Assembly (NCBI GenBank): GCA_002416125.1
Contig: DIBU01000014.1
Span: 1-64,000 of the forward strand
Source: Halieaceae bacterium UBA5044
GTDB taxonomy: Bacteria; Pseudomonadota; Gammaproteobacteria; Pseudomonadales; Halieaceae
DNA: 64,000 bases
Direction: 5' to 3'
A program made the position numbers and the translations under genes. Every line of letters starts with the position of its first letter. The stretch's first letter is position 1. Positions 1 through 8,772 of the stretch are shown in pieces. Below the pieces are notes generated by a model that had not been told where the DNA came from, searched no databases, and saw nothing but the letters and a program-made list of their open reading frames with translations.

Positions 1-914
<914 letters not shown>

Positions 915-918
<4 letters not shown>

Positions 919-1385
919 CGGGCAGCGGTATCGGGGTTTTCCGGTGCCAGCGCCGCCTGCAGTGATTCGAGTCGGCTGAGCAGCGCGCGGTTTGCTGCCT
1001 GGATCTCCTCGACTTGTGTAATCAACTGCTGCTGGGTGTCCTCAAGCGCGTACAGCGCAGGTAGTGTACTTGCCGTGTTGGCGATCGACTGCGGTAACGG
1101 GACCTGCGCTGTCTCGCCGATGGGCGCCACGGTGCGCGCCACCGACGGCACCACCGGTTCTGTCGCCAGGAAGCCGTGGCCCGCGGCGGCGGTGGTGACC
1201 AGCAGGGCACCAAACAGCGTCCAGGTCATCCAGCTGCGTACGGGGGGGCGCGTGAATCTACCGGGCTCGCGCCGCCCCTGCGGCTGCGGTGCGGCGGGGG
1301 CGCGCAGATCACTGCGCAGCCAGAGGTTGCCGGAGCCGGCCGTGGCCCGGCGACTGCGCCGACGTCCGCTCAGACGCTGATGCAC
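915..1385 (-). CDS. Small membrane-anchored coiled-coil protein, unknown function
   Basis: A 156-residue protein is read from a GTG that overlaps the end of the upstream cyclase gene by 16 bases. It has an Arg-rich N-terminal stretch (residues 1-50), one hydrophobic segment (about 53-74, MTWTLFGALLVTTAAAGHGF), then a Pro/Thr-containing linker and a short C-terminal coiled coil (TQQQLITQVEEIQAANRALL). No family is recognised. The translational overlap suggests co-transcription with the GGDEF gene from its sigma-54 promoter. The start is uncertain; a shorter protein beginning near the hydrophobic segment is possible. Confidence 0.55.
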
Positions 1386-2299
1386 ACGCGCCCCCGGCCC
1401 TGTGCCTTGGCGTGGTAGAGGTGGGTGTCCGCGCGCTGCAGCAGCGCCTTGTCATCATCGCCGGGAAGCAGGTCGGCCACGCCGATGCTCACGCGAGGCA
1501 ATACCCCACCCGCCTTGGCGGCCAGTTCCACGGTGACGTGCTCGACGGTTTCGCGGATCTTGCGCGCCACATCTGCCGCGCCGCTGAGTCCGGTGCGGGG
1601 CAGCAGGATGGCGAATTCGTCGCCGCCGAGGCGAAACAGCAGGTCCGACTCGCGCACGCAGGCGCGGAAGGCCTGGGCCAGGCGACGCAGCACCTCATCC
1701 CCCACCAGGTGACCCAACTGGTCATTGATGTCCTTGAAGTGGTCGATGTCGATGATCATCAGCGACAGCGCGCTGCTGTGGCGTTTGGACAGCAGCAGCT
1801 CCTGGGTCAGGCGCTCATCCATGGCGCGGCGGTTGAGCAGGCCGGTGAGCCCGTCGTGCATGGCGGTAGTCTGCGCCCTGGCCAGTTGCCGGGCGAGTCG
1901 CAGGGCACGCGCCAGGCCGCCCAGGGCCCGTTCCAGCAGCGTCAGCTCAGGCTCGCTGTAGCGCTGGCGGCGGGACAGGGTCACCGCTCCCAGTGTGCTG
2001 CCATCGATATCCAGTTGATAAAGCGCGCGATGATGGCGTTGTTCACCCAGGACAACCGCCAGCTCGTCATCGGCGTCAGTGAAGCCGACGCTGTCGGCCA
2101 GCCCGCAGCGATTTGCCCAGTTGTGGAATCGCTCCAGCAGTACGTTCTGGTCAGCTTCACCGAGCAGCAGATCAAACAGTCCCAGCAGCTGGTCGGCTGC
2201 ATCGCGTTCACCCAGCGGTGATGCCACGGTTGCGGCAACGGACGGCGCCAGGTTGGCAGCGCGGTCACTGACGAGGGTGAAGGGTGATCTGTCGGTCAT
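1370..2299 (-). CDS. Diguanylate cyclase, GAF-like plus GGDEF domain
   Basis: The protein should make cyclic di-GMP from two GTP. The C-terminal half carries an intact active-site motif (RLGGDEFAILLP, about residues 225-229) and an inhibitory I-site RESD nine residues before it, so product inhibition is expected. The N-terminal 130 residues look like a GAF-type sensor (ending IDGSTLGAVTLSRRQRYSEPE). An upstream in-frame ATG at 2326 would give 318 residues, but it lies only about two bases from the transcription start predicted from the sigma-54 promoter at 2339-2354. I therefore prefer the ATG at 2299 (309 aa). Its position next to flgMN and its flagellar-type promoter suggest a flagella-linked cyclase. 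Confidence 0.88.
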   Translation of the reverse strand: MTDRSPFTLVSDRAANLAPSVAATVASPLGERDAADQLLGLFDLLLGEADQNVLLERFHNWANRCGLADSVGFTDADDELAVVLGEQRHHRALYQLDIDGSTLGAVTLSRRQRYSEPELTLLERALGGLARALRLARQLARAQTTAMHDGLTGLLNRRAMDERLTQELLLSKRHSSALSLMIIDIDHFKDINDQLGHLVGDEVLRRLAQAFRACVRESDLLFRLGGDEFAILLPRTGLSGAADVARKIRETVEHVTVELAAKAGGVLPRVSIGVADLLPGDDDKALLQRADTHLYHAKAQGRGRVCISV

Positions 2300-2338
2300 G
2301 GCATCGATGCTCGAGTGAAGGTCCATCGAGCTTGTTAA

Positions 2339-2354
2339 AGCAAAGGGCGTGCCA
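2339..2354 (-). promoter_or_regulatory. Sigma-54 promoter of the flagellar-locus diguanylate cyclase
   Basis: On the minus strand the sequence reads TGGCAC-GCCCT-TTGCT, an exact match to the sigma-54 -24/-12 consensus with the required spacing. The predicted start of transcription is near 2328, just ahead of the cyclase gene. Confidence 0.8.
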
Positions 2355-2511
2355 ACCAGTTTAAATGGAAATTAGGTGTAGATAGGCGAAAATTTGCGAA
2401 GTTAGGCGACAATATTTGCACGATGCAGGGCAAAAAACCACGGATCACTCGGGGAGCGGCAAAACACCGCCGGCCCGGAGTCAATAATTTGACGTTTGCA
2501 GGCCCGCTGCT

Positions 2512-2964
2512 TCAGGCCTTGCCGAGGCTCTGGCTGTCACTCGCGCTGTCGGCGGCTCCGGTACCCGAGTATAGCCGGGGGTCGCCGTCCTGCTGGCGCA
2601 GCACACGCAGCGCGCTGCGGGTGTGTTCGGTCAGGCGCCCGATGAGTACGCCATTGCTGGCGTTGAGCTCGGCGCAGCGTTCACCCAGCGCAATCAACCG
2701 GGCCTGCAACTCGCGGTTTTCGATGGCATTGTCGAGCACGCTGATCTGGCTGGACAATGTGGCATCAGCTGCGGCGGTTGGGCGCTGTTGCTGCAGGCCG
2801 GCGAGCTGCTTCAAGGCGGCGTCTTTGGCGCGGGTGCAGGCTTCAATGCGTTGGGCATCACCGGCACGCAGTGCCTGCTGTTCAGCGTCGAGTTGGGCGA
2901 GTACGGTTTCCAGGGCGGTGATTTCGGCGCGCAGGGCCAGCGCCAGTTGTTCACCGGGCGTCAC
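2512..2964 (-). CDS. flgN: FlgN flagellar hook-filament junction chaperone
   Basis: A 150-residue, Leu/Ala/Gln-rich, all-helical protein (pattern ALRAEITALETVLAQLDAEQ) with the length and charge pattern of FlgN. FlgN is the cytoplasmic chaperone that escorts FlgK and FlgL to the export apparatus. It begins at a GTG two bases after the flgM stop, so the two are translated together. The identification rests mainly on the flgA-flgM-flgN gene order and the helical pattern, since FlgN sequences are poorly conserved. Confidence 0.85.
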   Translation of the reverse strand: MTPGEQLALALRAEITALETVLAQLDAEQQALRAGDAQRIEACTRAKDAALKQLAGLQQQRPTAAADATLSSQISVLDNAIENRELQARLIALGERCAELNASNGVLIGRLTEHTRSALRVLRQQDGDPRLYSGTGAADSASDSQSLGKA

Positions 2965-2966
2965 GT

Positions 2967-3278
2967 TCAGGACAGATCCTGTTCGGCCTGCAGCAGGTTG
3001 CTCACAATCCGCTCCAGGTCGACCCGGTAGCTGCCATCGCTGATCGCAGCGCGCAGCTGCTCCACGCGCTCCATATTGGCATCGGGCACGCTGGCCAACT
3101 GTGTTTCCAGTTGCAGCATGTCTTCCGCCATGCGCGTGATGGTGACCGCATCTGCCTCCACCACCGGCTTGCCGGCACTGGCCTGGCTACTGCGTCCGGC
3201 CTGGTCCACCGTGCTGGTGCGTGCATCCCCGCCGGTACGCGACGGTTTGATGTTGGCATTGTTGTCAATTGGGTCCAT
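2967..3278 (-). CDS. flgM: FlgM anti-sigma-28 factor
   Basis: A 103-residue protein with a polar, probably disordered N-terminal half and a helical C-terminal half (VTITRMAEDMLQLETQLASV, then LRAAISDGSYRVDLERIVSNLL) typical of FlgM. FlgM holds FliA (gene at 39997-40704) inactive until the hook is complete and FlgM is exported. Transcription is predicted from a sigma-28 promoter at 3331-3357, giving the usual autoregulatory loop. It is followed by flgN. Confidence 0.93.
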   Translation of the reverse strand: MDPIDNNANIKPSRTGGDARTSTVDQAGRSSQASAGKPVVEADAVTITRMAEDMLQLETQLASVPDANMERVEQLRAAISDGSYRVDLERIVSNLLQAEQDLS

Positions 3279-3330
3279 GTCGGTTCACGCAGTCAGTGAA
3301 TGGCTGGCACGTAAGGGTGCCTCAAGCAGG

Positions 3331-3357
3331 TTAGCGGCAGCCGGACGGAAAAGTTTA
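3331..3357 (-). promoter_or_regulatory. Sigma-28 (FliA) promoter of flgM-flgN
   Basis: The minus strand reads TAAACTTT, 11 bases, then GCCGCTAA. Against TAAAGTTT-N11-GCCGATAA, 14 of 16 positions match and the spacer is exact. It lies about 50 bases upstream of flgM. Confidence 0.85.
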
Positions 3358-3380
3358 GCACAAGCATCGCCGCGCCGTGT

Positions 3381-4100
3381 TCATGGTATGCGCACACTGC
3401 CGTCGGCGTTGACGATGCCCTCGACCCGGCGCCCGGAGGCAAGGTTGGTGACCAGCAGGCGGTCACCCGCCGCGGCGTTGGCCATGGCGCGTCCCTGCAT
3501 GGTGACCTGCAGGCCCTCGCCCCCGGCGATCAGGGTGACGGTCTGGCCGCGGGAGATCAGCTGCGGTGGGCGCAGCTGGCTATGCCGCAGCGGGGAACCC
3601 GCGCTGGCCGGCCGGATAAGCTCCATGCCGATGGCCTGCTGCGGGTCCATGATCACCGCATCGGTGGCACTGGTTATGGTGCGTTCCACCAGGGTGAGGT
3701 CACGTTCGCTGATGATGCTGCCGCGGGGCAGGTTGTCAGTCAGTACGGGGAGAGTGCCGCGGGTGCTGACGTCCAGGCGCACATACAGCGTCCAGGCACT
3801 GGGCTGCGCACAGCGCACCCCGACACTCACCGGTCCCAGTACGCTCGCGTTGGCGTTGCTGAATGTCTCCAGCGGTTCACCGCAGGCCTGCAGGCGCAGC
3901 CGGGAGTCCAGGGGGCGTGCACTCACCTCAAGGTCAGTGTAGCCCTGCGCCCGTGCCGCCGCGGTTGCCTCGGCGCTGGCGGCCGCCACCACGTCCTCCA
4001 GCGGATGGAGTATCTCGGCCCGCGCGCCCGCGGCGAAGATCGCCGGCAGGTGCAGGGCCAGGAGCAGCAGGCGCAACCCGGTGCGCCGGAAAATTGACAT
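3381..4100 (-). CDS. flgA: FlgA P-ring assembly chaperone
   Basis: A periplasmic chaperone for assembly of FlgI into the P ring. It has a signal peptide (MSIFRRTGLRLLLLALHL..., cleavage near AAGARA), followed by the FlgA body and the C-terminal SAF-like region (ISERDLTLVERTI ... GQTVTLIAGGEGLQVTMQGRA ... GDRLLVTN). I chose the ATG at 4100 because a GGGAGG ribosome site lies 5-6 bases upstream. The ATG at 4124 falls at the transcription start predicted from the sigma-54 site at 4135-4150. The protein is 239 residues and is transcribed away from flgB. Confidence 0.93.
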   Translation of the reverse strand: MSIFRRTGLRLLLLALHLPAIFAAGARAEILHPLEDVVAAASAEATAAARAQGYTDLEVSARPLDSRLRLQACGEPLETFSNANASVLGPVSVGVRCAQPSAWTLYVRLDVSTRGTLPVLTDNLPRGSIISERDLTLVERTITSATDAVIMDPQQAIGMELIRPASAGSPLRHSQLRPPQLISRGQTVTLIAGGEGLQVTMQGRAMANAAAGDRLLVTNLASGRRVEGIVNADGSVRIP

Positions 4101-4134
4101 GAAGCCTCCCAAACAGGTCGTCAAGGTGTTTCGA

Positions 4135-4150
4135 AGCAGGAACCATGCCA
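4135..4150 (-). promoter_or_regulatory. Sigma-54 promoter of flgA
   Basis: The minus strand reads TGGCAT-GGTTC-CTGCT, with GG and GC separated by exactly 10 bases as sigma-54 requires. The predicted transcription start is near 4124. The spacer and flanks are nearly identical to the divergent flgB site at 4284-4299. Confidence 0.7.
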
Positions 4151-4180
4151 GTCGCGGATAACGCGGCCGCCGTGTGGTGG

Positions 4181-4199
4181 GGCGGCAATTCTTGCCGCC
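4181..4199. repeat. Perfect 19-bp inverted repeat between flgA and flgB
   Basis: GGCGGCAA-TTC-TTGCCGCC is a perfect dyad with 8-bp arms and a 3-base centre, roughly midway between the two divergent sigma-54 promoters. There is no T tract, so it does not look like a terminator. A binding site for an enhancer-binding protein such as the FleQ/FlrC type is possible but not shown. Confidence 0.6.
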
Positions 4200-4283
4200 G
4201 GAGCGGCAATCGGGCTTCCGGTCGCCCCCTGAAATCCGCTCAGAAATTCCTTAACCCATTGTAATAAAACACTATTTTACGGT

Positions 4284-4299
4284 TGGCACGGTTCCTGAT
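4284..4299 (+). promoter_or_regulatory. Sigma-54-like promoter of the flgB operon
   Basis: TGGCAC-GGTTC-CTGAT: the -24 half is perfect, but the -12 GC is GA. The 5-base spacer and the flanking CTG are the same as in the flgA promoter on the other strand, supporting a real site. It lies 49 bases upstream of flgB. Confidence 0.5.
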
Positions 4300-4348
4300 T
4301 AGGTTTCCCGTGCGTGCTGTGAGTAGGCAGCGAGAAGGAGCGACCGAC

Positions 4349-4741
4349 ATGAGTTTTACTGACCGGGTTTTTGGAACGAGTGGACAGGCGATGGCGCTGC
4401 GTGCCCAGCGCCTGGAGTTGATAGCGGCAAACCTGGCGAACCAGGACACCCCCGGCTACAAGGCCCGTGACATCGACTTTGCCGCCGCCATGCAGGCGGC
4501 GACCGCTGGCGGGCTGCGGCGCACGCATGCCAGTCATCTGGATGCCAACGGCGGCATGGGGGCGGCGAATGAACAGCCCCTGCTGTACCGCGTACCCAGC
4601 CAGCCAGCGCTGGACGGCAATACCGTAGAGGCCCAGCGCGAGCATGCGGAGTTCATGGACAACGCCATTCGCTACCAGGCCAGCCTGACGATTCTGGACA
4701 GCCGCATCAAGTCCACCCAGCGCGCGATACGGGGCGAATGA
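4349..4741 (+). CDS. flgB: FlgB proximal rod protein
   Basis: A structural component of the proximal flagellar rod. The 130-residue protein has the rod/hook family N-terminal motif (LELIAANLANQDTPGYKARDIDF) and the C-terminal helix typical of this family. The ATG at 4349 is preceded by AAGGAG. Upstream in-frame starts would fall inside or before the sigma-54 promoter. The stop overlaps the flgC start. It is the first gene of the run flgBCDEFGHIJKL. Confidence 0.96.
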   Translation: MSFTDRVFGTSGQAMALRAQRLELIAANLANQDTPGYKARDIDFAAAMQAATAGGLRRTHASHLDANGGMGAANEQPLLYRVPSQPALDGNTVEAQREHAEFMDNAIRYQASLTILDSRIKSTQRAIRGE

Positions 4742-5160
4742 GCATGAGCCTGTTCAACATCATGGCGGTATCGGCCTCGGCCCTGGAAGCGCAGAGCGTG
4801 CGCCTCAACACGATTTCCAGCAATCTGGCCAATTCACAGGTGGTCAGCAGCACGCCGGAGGGGGCGTATCAAGCGCGCTATCCCGTGTTTGAAACCCTGC
4901 TGCAGGACGGCCTCGGTGACGCCGAGGGTGCCGCCGGCGTACGCGTTGCGGAGATCGTTGAGTCGCAGCTGCCCCCGCGGCAGGAGTTTTCGCCATCCCA
5001 CCCGCTGGCCAATGAGGAGGGCTACATCTACCGTTCCAATATCAATCCGGTGGATGAAATGGCCAACATGATATCGGCTTCGCGCTCCTACCAGAGCAGC
5101 ATCGAGGCCATGAACACCGCCAAACAGCTTATCCAGCGCACCATCACGCTGGGCCGATAA
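4738..5160 (+). CDS. flgC: FlgC proximal rod protein
   Basis: A 140-residue rod protein with the flagellin/rod N-terminal signature (LNTISSNLANSQVVSSTPEG) and the conserved C-terminal helix (NPVDEMANMISASRSYQSSI). The start ATGA overlaps the flgB stop, indicating translational coupling. Confidence 0.97.
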   Translation: MSMSLFNIMAVSASALEAQSVRLNTISSNLANSQVVSSTPEGAYQARYPVFETLLQDGLGDAEGAAGVRVAEIVESQLPPRQEFSPSHPLANEEGYIYRSNINPVDEMANMISASRSYQSSIEAMNTAKQLIQRTITLGR

Positions 5161-5178
5161 TCAACGAGGACAACACCG

Positions 5179-5883
5179 ATGACCACGCTCGCCGGCATCA
5201 ATGAGCTGTTTCCGCAACCGGAAGCGGCACCGCGACAGGCCAATTCCGTTGAGGACATGGGCTCCGAAGCGTTCCTGACCCTCATGGTCGCCCAGCTGAA
5301 AAACCAGGATCCCACCAAGCCGCTGGACAACATGGATTTCATGGGCCAGCTCGCACAGTTTGGCACGGTGTCGGGTATTCAGGAGCTGAACACCGGTTTC
5401 GGTGGCCTGGCCTCGGCGCTGACCGGTAGCCAGGCCCTGCAGGCGGCCAACCTGGTGGGCCGCGATGTGGTCACCGAAGGCAACGTCGGCCTGTTGCGGC
5501 CCGTGGAAGGCACTGCGGAGGAGGGCGACGACCCCGCGCTGGCGCTGGATGCCACGGTGGCCTTCACCGGCAACGCCACCTCGGCAACCCTGTTCATCCA
5601 GGATATGAGTGGGCGCCTGGTCTACAGCGCGGCGCTGCCGCCCGGTGTGAGCTCGGATTTCCGCGTGCAGTGGGACGGCCGTGATGGCAGCGGGGCACAG
5701 CTGGAGGCCGGCCAGTATCGCGTCTCGGTGGAAGCCCTGGTCGGCGGCGTGTCCACCACGGTGCCGGTTTACGCCCACCAGCGCGTGGAGTCGGTGGCCA
5801 TCGCTGCCGGCACCGGTGATGTGGCCCTCAACCTGGCCAATGGCCAGACCGTGGGCATGAATACGATCAAGAGTATTTTGTAA
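5179..5883 (+). CDS. flgD: FlgD hook-capping protein
   Basis: The cap that guides FlgE polymerisation and is absent from the finished hook. The 234-residue protein has the FlgD signature near the N-terminus (FLTLMVAQLKNQDPTKPLDN, about residues 32-51), a TLE/Fn3-like middle region (about 105-205), and a C-terminal segment (NLANGQTVGMNTIKSIL). GAGGA lies upstream of the ATG. Confidence 0.97.
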   Translation: MTTLAGINELFPQPEAAPRQANSVEDMGSEAFLTLMVAQLKNQDPTKPLDNMDFMGQLAQFGTVSGIQELNTGFGGLASALTGSQALQAANLVGRDVVTEGNVGLLRPVEGTAEEGDDPALALDATVAFTGNATSATLFIQDMSGRLVYSAALPPGVSSDFRVQWDGRDGSGAQLEAGQYRVSVEALVGGVSTTVPVYAHQRVESVAIAAGTGDVALNLANGQTVGMNTIKSIL

Positions 5884-5939
5884 CAGCGTCGGGCCCGCCG
5901 GGACCGCGCGACACCGTTTGTTGAGCCAGGAGAGAGACA

Positions 5940-7205
5940 ATGGCCTTTGATACCGCAATTTCGGGCATTAACGCTGCAAGTGCAGACCTCAATGTCATCA
6001 GTAACAATATCGCCAACGCCTCCACGGTGGGCTACAAGACGTCGCGCGCAGAGTTCGCCGATGTCTTCGCCACCAGCCTGCTCGGTGCCGGGGGCAATGC
6101 CATCGGCAAGGGGGTGAGCCTGTCGGCGGTGACGCAGGAGTTCGGCCAGGGCAACATCAGCTTCACCGACAACGCCCTGGACCTCGCCATCAGCGGCGGC
6201 GGTTTCTTCCAGCTCAGCGTCGACGGCGCGCTGCAATACACCCGCGCGGGCAACTTCAAGGTGGATCGCGAGGGCTTCGTCGTCAGCAACGCGGGTTCCC
6301 GCCTGCAGGGTTTCCAGGTGAACTCGGTGGGTGACGTGACCGGCCAGCTGGGCGACATCCAGATCGACACCTCGCTGCTGGACCCCAACCCCACGGGCCT
6401 TGTTGACCTGACCTCCAACCTCGACTCGCGCGAAGTGCCGCCCAACGTACCGTTTGGTGGCCCCTTCGACGCCTTCGCCCTGCCGCCCACCTCGCCGGAC
6501 CCCAGCTCCTTCAACGCCACCACCTCGACCACGGTGTATGACGGCCTCGGGAACCCCCACGTGTTGAGCCTGTATTTCGTCAAGACCGCCACACCTAACC
6601 AGTGGGAAGTACACTCACTGGTAGACGGCGTGACCACTTCCGGGCCGGACACGCTGACCTTCCAGTCCAACGGCCAGTTCGACCCGCTGACGCTGCCGGT
6701 GGAAGTGAACATCACCGGTTGGCAGCCCCTGAACGCGGCGGGTGTGGGCACCGGCGCCGACCCGCAGGACATCACCGTGTCCCTCTCTGATACCACGCAG
6801 TTCGGCACACCCTTTGCCGTGAGCAGCGTGATCCAGGACGGCTTTGCCGCGGGCCAGCTGCGCGGGCTGGAGATTGACTCCACCGGTATCGCCTTCGCCC
6901 GCTTCACCAACGGTGAGTCGCGCGCCCTGGCGCAGATTGCGCTGGCCAACTTCAACAACCCCAATGGCCTGCAGCCCATCGGCGACACCAACTGGGTGGA
7001 GACCTTTGCTTCCGGTCCCTCCAACGTCGGCGCCCCCGGCACCTCGGGGCTCGGGGTTATCCAGTCGGCGGCACTGGAGGAGTCCAACGTGGAGATTACC
7101 GCGCAGCTCGTTGACCTGATCATTGCCCAGCGCAACTTCCAGGCCAATGCGCAGGTGATTCAGGCGGAAGACGCGGTCACCCAGACCGTGATCAACCTGC
7201 GTTGA
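5940..7205 (+). CDS. flgE: FlgE hook protein
   Basis: The main building block of the hook, 421 residues. N-terminal rod/hook motif (LNVISNNIANASTVGYKTSR), the FlgE central domains including NATTSTTVYDGLGNPHVLSL, and the C-terminal motif (NVEITAQLVDLIIAQRNFQA). A strong ribosome site (AGGAGAGAG) precedes the ATG. No flagellar promoter of the kinds found elsewhere in the window was seen in the 56-base gap before it. Confidence 0.98.
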   Translation: MAFDTAISGINAASADLNVISNNIANASTVGYKTSRAEFADVFATSLLGAGGNAIGKGVSLSAVTQEFGQGNISFTDNALDLAISGGGFFQLSVDGALQYTRAGNFKVDREGFVVSNAGSRLQGFQVNSVGDVTGQLGDIQIDTSLLDPNPTGLVDLTSNLDSREVPPNVPFGGPFDAFALPPTSPDPSSFNATTSTTVYDGLGNPHVLSLYFVKTATPNQWEVHSLVDGVTTSGPDTLTFQSNGQFDPLTLPVEVNITGWQPLNAAGVGTGADPQDITVSLSDTTQFGTPFAVSSVIQDGFAAGQLRGLEIDSTGIAFARFTNGESRALAQIALANFNNPNGLQPIGDTNWVETFASGPSNVGAPGTSGLGVIQSAALEESNVEITAQLVDLIIAQRNFQANAQVIQAEDAVTQTVINLR

Positions 7206-7224
7206 TCGGCGCCGAGCGTAGCTG

Positions 7225-7965
7225 ATGGATCACTTCGTCTACATCGCCGCCTCCGGCGCCCAGGAAATGATGCTGGCGCAGGCCGCCAACAGCCACAACC
7301 TGGCCAACGCCGCGACGCCCGGGTTCAAGGCGGACCTGGTGAGCGCGGAAAGCCGCTACCTCGACGGCGTGGGTGCTGCCAGCCGCGTGTACACGATCGA
7401 GAAGCACAAGGGCACCGACCTGGCGCCCGGCAGCCTGGAGCAGACCGGTCGCGATCTCGATGTCGCGCTGGTCGGCGAGGGCTGGATCGCGGTGCAGGCG
7501 CCGGACGGCACGGAAGCCCTCACGCGGCGCGGCGACCTGCGGGTGGATGAGTTCGGCCAGCTGGTCAACGGTGGCGGACAGCCGGTACTCGGTGAACGCG
7601 GGCCGATTGCCCTGCCGCCGTTCAGCTCGCTCACCGTGGGCTCCGACGGTACCGTGTCGATCGTGCCGCTGGGCGAACAGATCAATGCCGTGGCGGTGCT
7701 GGACCGCATCAAGCTGGTCAACCCGCCGGCCGATCAGATCGACAAGGGCCCGGACGGTTTGCTGCGCGCTGGAGACGGCCTGGCCTCGGCCCCCGCCGCC
7801 GAAGTGCGGCTGGCCTCGGGCATGCTGGAATCCAGCAATGTCAATCCGGTGTCCGCGATGGTGCACATGATCGAGCTGGCACGACAGTACGAAATGCACG
7901 TGCGCATGATGTCCACCGCCCAGGAGCTGGATACGGCGTCAACCCAATTAATGCGACTCGAATAA
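7225..7965 (+). CDS. flgF: FlgF proximal rod protein
   Basis: A 246-residue rod protein of the FlgE/F/G family: N-terminal NSHNLANAATPGFKADLVSA, middle LDVALVGEGWIAVQAPDGTEA, C-terminal MLESSNVNPVSAMVHMIELA. It is shorter than FlgG and lies between flgE and flgG, as in other gammaproteobacteria. The ribosome site is weak. Confidence 0.95.
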   Translation: MDHFVYIAASGAQEMMLAQAANSHNLANAATPGFKADLVSAESRYLDGVGAASRVYTIEKHKGTDLAPGSLEQTGRDLDVALVGEGWIAVQAPDGTEALTRRGDLRVDEFGQLVNGGGQPVLGERGPIALPPFSSLTVGSDGTVSIVPLGEQINAVAVLDRIKLVNPPADQIDKGPDGLLRAGDGLASAPAAEVRLASGMLESSNVNPVSAMVHMIELARQYEMHVRMMSTAQELDTASTQLMRLE

Positions 7966-7977
7966 GGAATTCAGGCC

Positions 7978-8763
7978 ATGTCACAGTCACTGTGGATTTC
8001 CAAGACCGGCCTCGACGCGCAGCAGACGCGCATGTCGACCATTGCCAACAACCTGGCCAACGTCGGCACGACGGGCTTCAAGCGCAGTCGCGCGATTTTT
8101 GAAGACCTGGTGTACCAGAATGTGCGTCAGGTGGGCGCCCAGTCCTCCCAGGACACGCTGCTGCCCTCGGGCCTGCAGATCGGCACCGGCACCCGGGTGG
8201 TGGCGACCGAAAAGCTGTTTACCCAGGGCAACCTGACCAAGACCGACAACTCGCTGGACCTCGCCATCCAGGGCCGCGGCTTCTTCGAGATCCTGCTGCC
8301 GGACGGCACCCAGGCGTACACCCGTGACGGCTCCCTGCAGATCAACGACCAGGGCATTGTGGTGACCTCTGCCGGCTACCAGCTGCAGCCGCCCATCACC
8401 ATCCCCCAGAACGCGACTTCCATCAGCATCGGTGGCGATGGCACGGTATCGGTCACGGTGCCGGGCAGCGCCGCGGTGAGCCAGGTGGGCAATATCCAGC
8501 TCACCGACTTCATCAACCCGGCCGGCCTGCAGGCGCGCGGCGAGAACCTGTTGGTGGAATCCGGCGCCAGCGGTGCGCCGCAGCCGGGCAACCCGGGGAT
8601 CAACGGCCTGGGCACGGTGGTGCAGGGCTACGTGGAAAGCTCCAACGTGAATGTGGTGGAGGAGCTGGTGAACATGATCGAAACCCAGCGCGCCTACGAG
8701 ATGAACTCCAAGGCCATCTCCACCGCTGACCAGATGCTCCAGTTCGTCTCCAACAACCTGTAA
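7978..8763 (+). CDS. flgG: FlgG distal rod protein
   Basis: The distal rod protein, 261 residues, with N-terminal STIANNLANVGTTGFKRSRA, the central LDLAIQGRGFFEILLPDGTQ and C-terminal VESSNVNVVEELVNMIETQR. AAGGA lies upstream of the ATG. It crosses the periplasm and peptidoglycan inside the P and L rings encoded next door. Confidence 0.97.
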   Translation: MSQSLWISKTGLDAQQTRMSTIANNLANVGTTGFKRSRAIFEDLVYQNVRQVGAQSSQDTLLPSGLQIGTGTRVVATEKLFTQGNLTKTDNSLDLAIQGRGFFEILLPDGTQAYTRDGSLQINDQGIVVTSAGYQLQPPITIPQNATSISIGGDGTVSVTVPGSAAVSQVGNIQLTDFINPAGLQARGENLLVESGASGAPQPGNPGINGLGTVVQGYVESSNVNVVEELVNMIETQRAYEMNSKAISTADQMLQFVSNNL

Positions 8764-8772
8764 GGAGTGATC

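Noticed and set aside
1289..2221. Long plus-strand frame (310 codons) opposite the first diguanylate cyclase
   Set aside because: It is the antisense of the GGDEF gene, has no recognisable domain and Gln/His/Ala-rich composition typical of GC-rich shadow frames.
2423..3043. Plus-strand frame opposite flgN
   Set aside because: Ser/Arg/Cys-rich shadow; flgN and flgM on the minus strand fit family, order and promoter.
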